A stretch of DNA of 64,000 nt from JAGVSR01 sp964458265. Its GTDB lineage: Bacteria; Pseudomonadota; Alphaproteobacteria; Rhizobiales; Hyphomicrobiaceae. The stretch is taken from assembly GCA_964458265.1 (NCBI GenBank), contig CAYWIF010000001.1, positions 124,001 to 188,000 on the forward strand, written 5' to 3'. The position numbers were made by a program, and so were the translations under genes. Below, piece after piece: positions 61,948-64,000 of the stretch (position 1 is its first letter; every line of letters begins with the position of its first letter). Under the pieces are notes generated by a model, which had not been told where the DNA came from, did not search any database, and saw only the letters and a list, made by a program, of their open reading frames with translations.

Positions 61948-63876
61948 ATGGCTAAAGTGATCGGCATCGACCTCGGCACCACGAACTCGTGTGTCGCCGT
62001 CATGGAGGGTGGCAAGCCGCGTGTTCTGGAAAACGCTGAAGGGGCCAATACGACCCCGTCCATCGTCGCATTCACGGACGACGGCGAGCGGCTCGTGGGC
62101 CTGCCCGCCAAGCGTCAGGCTGTCACCAACCCCACCGGAACGTTGTTCGCGATCAAGCGGCTGATCGGCCGCCGGTTCGATGAACCGATGGTGGAAAAGG
62201 ACAAGAAGCTCGTCCCGTATGAGATCGTAAAGGGTCCGAACGGCGATGCCTGGGTGCAGGTGGATGGCAAGTCCTACTCGCCGCAGCAGATCTCGGCGTT
62301 CATCCTGCAGAAGATGAAAGAGTCGGCGGAGGCCAAGCTCGGCGAGACGGTCACGCAGGCCGTCATCACGGTGCCCGCGTATTTCAATGACGCCCAGCGG
62401 CAGGCCACGAAGGATGCCGGCAAGATCGCCGGGCTTGAGGTGCTGCGGATCATTAACGAGCCGACGGCCGCAGCGCTCGCGTATGGCCTCGACAAGAAGA
62501 AGGAAGCCAAGACGATCGCGGTCTACGACCTCGGCGGCGGCACGTTCGACATTTCGATCCTGGAAATCGGCGACGGCGTCTTCGAAGTGAAGTCGACGAA
62601 CGGCGACACGTTCCTTGGCGGCGAAGACTTCGACATGAAGCTCGTGTCGTATCTCGCGGACGAGTTCAAGAAGTCGAACGGCATCGACCTCAGGTCGGAC
62701 AAACTCGCTTTGCAGCGCCTCAAGGAAGCTGCCGAAAAGGCCAAGATCGAGCTGTCGTCTTCGGCGCAGACCGAAATCAACCTGCCGTTCATCACAGCCG
62801 ATGCGACGGGACCCAAGCATCTCACGATGAAGCTGACCCGCGCCAAGCTCGAAAGCCTGGTCGAAGATCTCATCGAAAAGACCAAGGGACCGTGCCTGCA
62901 GGCGATCAAGGATGCCGGCCTCAAGGCTGCCGAGATCGACGAAGTCGTTCTCGTCGGCGGCATGACGCGCATGCCCAAGGTGCAGCAGACCGTCAAGGAG
63001 ATCTTCGGCAAGGAACCGCACAAGGGCGTCAACCCGGACGAAGTGGTGGCGGTTGGCGCTGCGATCCAGGCCGGCGTGCTGAAGGGTGAGGTGAAGGACG
63101 TCCTTCTGCTCGACGTCACGCCGCTTTCGCTCGGGATCGAAACACTGGGCGGCGTGTTCACGCGGCTCATCGACCGCAACACAACCATTCCGACCAAGAA
63201 GAGCCAGGTGTTCTCGACGGCGGAAGACGGACAGACGGCGGTCACCATTCGCGTCAGCCAGGGCGAGCGCGAGATGGCCGCGGACAACAAGCTGCTCGGC
63301 CAGTTCGACCTTGTCGGACTGCCGCCAGCGCCGCGCGGCGTGCCGCAGGTCGAGGTGACGTTCGATATCGACGCCAACGGCATCGTGCATGTCTCGGCCA
63401 AGGACAAGGCGACAGGCAAGGAGCAGTCCGTGCGCATTCAGGCATCGGGCGGGCTGTCCGACGCCGAGGTCGAACGCATGGTGAAAGACGCCGAGGCTCA
63501 TGCTTCGGAAGACAAGAAGAAGCGTGAGTTGGTTGAAGCGCGAAACCAGGCTGAAGCTCTGGTTCACGCGACCGAGAAGCAACTCGCCGACAACGAGGCG
63601 AATGCCGCCGTGGCAGCCGTCAAGGGCGATGTCGAAGCCGCGATTGCCGGCGTGAAAGACGCACTTGGTTCGGAGGACGCCGAGAAGATCAAAGCCTCGA
63701 CCAACGTTCTGGCGCAGGTGGCGATGAAGATCGGCGAAGCGATCTACAGTGCCTCGGCCGGCGCAGGCGGCGGCGATGCGACAGACGATACGTCAGCCAG
63801 CAGCGCCTCGGCGGACGACAACGTGGTCGATGCCGACTTCGAGGAAGTGAAGGACGACAAGAAAAAGGCCGGCTAA
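61948..63876 (+). CDS. dnaK: Chaperone DnaK
   Basis: 642 residues, full length. HSP70 signatures are IGIDLGTTNSCVAV, IINEPTAAALAYGLDKK, VYDLGGGTFDISILEIGDG and VVLVGGMTRMPKVQQTVKEIFG. The substrate-binding domain follows from about 390 (DVTPLSLGIETLGGVFTRLIDRNTTIPTKKSQVFSTAEDGQ) and the helical lid from 510. The C-terminus is disordered and ends in a D-A-D-F-E-E-V-K acidic motif. ATG 61948 has AGAGGAAG upstream. dnaJ is expected downstream, outside the window. Confidence 0.98.
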   Translation: MAKVIGIDLGTTNSCVAVMEGGKPRVLENAEGANTTPSIVAFTDDGERLVGLPAKRQAVTNPTGTLFAIKRLIGRRFDEPMVEKDKKLVPYEIVKGPNGDAWVQVDGKSYSPQQISAFILQKMKESAEAKLGETVTQAVITVPAYFNDAQRQATKDAGKIAGLEVLRIINEPTAAALAYGLDKKKEAKTIAVYDLGGGTFDISILEIGDGVFEVKSTNGDTFLGGEDFDMKLVSYLADEFKKSNGIDLRSDKLALQRLKEAAEKAKIELSSSAQTEINLPFITADATGPKHLTMKLTRAKLESLVEDLIEKTKGPCLQAIKDAGLKAAEIDEVVLVGGMTRMPKVQQTVKEIFGKEPHKGVNPDEVVAVGAAIQAGVLKGEVKDVLLLDVTPLSLGIETLGGVFTRLIDRNTTIPTKKSQVFSTAEDGQTAVTIRVSQGEREMAADNKLLGQFDLVGLPPAPRGVPQVEVTFDIDANGIVHVSAKDKATGKEQSVRIQASGGLSDAEVERMVKDAEAHASEDKKKRELVEARNQAEALVHATEKQLADNEANAAVAAVKGDVEAAIAGVKDALGSEDAEKIKASTNVLAQVAMKIGEAIYSASAGAGGGDATDDTSASSASADDNVVDADFEEVKDDKKKAG

Positions 63877-63917
63877 ACAGCCGGCGAGTACGCCCCGCCG
63901 CACATCGCGGCGGGGCG
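63868..63917 (+). terminator. Hairpins after dnaK (possible attenuator or RNA processing site)
   Basis: Two stems: GCCGGC (63868-63873) / GCCGGC (63880-63885) around the TAA stop, and CGCCCCGCCGC (63891-63901) / GCGGCGGGGCG (63907-63917), 11 bp. Neither is followed by a T-run, so partial termination or mRNA stabilisation between dnaK and dnaJ is as likely as full termination. Confidence 0.45.
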
Positions 63918-64000
63918 ATGCCAACCGGATAGCCGCCATTCCCGCTGTTGCCGCAGCGAAGCGGCACTCAATTTCACTTAGGTTTACTAAGGCCGGATGC

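Noticed and set aside
61819..63582. 587-codon minus-strand frame opposite dnaK
   Set aside because: A shadow of dnaK in high-GC DNA; no family features and fully antisense to a certain gene.

Overview
The window is a high-GC alphaproteobacterial chromosome segment, most likely from Hyphomicrobiales and possibly Hyphomicrobiaceae-like. The evidence is the gene order (secA divergent from a PPIase-argJ-tpm-mutT cluster; rph-rdgB-hemW divergent from hrcA-grpE; htpX-rsmB with an SDHAF4 gene; dsbB with yqaA), an ornithine-lipid acyltransferase (OlsB), an alphaproteobacterial-type CnoX, and promoters of the EcfG type. The genus is an inference. Two runs of exactly 100 N (31075-31174 and 49929-50028) show that this is a draft scaffold.

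1-9.4 kb: 5' part of glnD (minus), a GNAT acetyltransferase, a PilZ-domain protein, the minus-strand cluster mutT-tpm-argJ, a parvulin PPIase with its own terminator, secA, and a YqhA-type membrane protein. 9.5-17.9 kb, all minus: three tandem YafK-family L,D-transpeptidase paralogues, accA, a UMF1/Atg22-type MFS transporter, and the lemA-TPM-TPM cluster. 18-31 kb: a secreted repeat protein, an orphan ParA, tRNA-Gly(GCC), a prolyl-tRNA editing deacylase, cnoX-LON-Trm112, a hybrid histidine kinase, olsB, a cupin, an MDR oxidoreductase, a CorA-type transporter and maeB (minus).

31-47 kb: mutS, purH, a heparinase-like protein, rsmB, htpX, an SDHAF4 protein, a TadG-like protein, an extensin-like protein, acs, a methyltransferase, an EVE protein and an HNH endonuclease. 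Two sites (31.0-31.2 kb and 40.6-40.8 kb) carry copies of a ~55-base element that folds into nested hairpins. Its outer stem differs completely in sequence between the sites but stays paired.

47.5-54 kb is the accessory part. It holds an AT-rich orphan gene of unknown function, a probable truncated secreted protein, a PQQ-type sugar dehydrogenase broken by an assembly gap, and several small secreted or stress genes. Two of the small genes, including a CsbD-family gene, have close matches to the EcfG general-stress promoter. The 53.4-54.1 kb stretch has repeated ACGCAAC motifs and no confident gene.

54-64 kb: dsbB, yqaA, hemW, rdgB (with an extra C-terminal domain), rph, then hrcA-grpE, an EamA transporter, alkB (minus) and dnaK behind a heat-shock-type promoter. 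Most of the window is housekeeping. The least routine items are the paired-stem repeats, the triple YafK cluster, the EcfG-controlled small genes and the AT-rich orphan.
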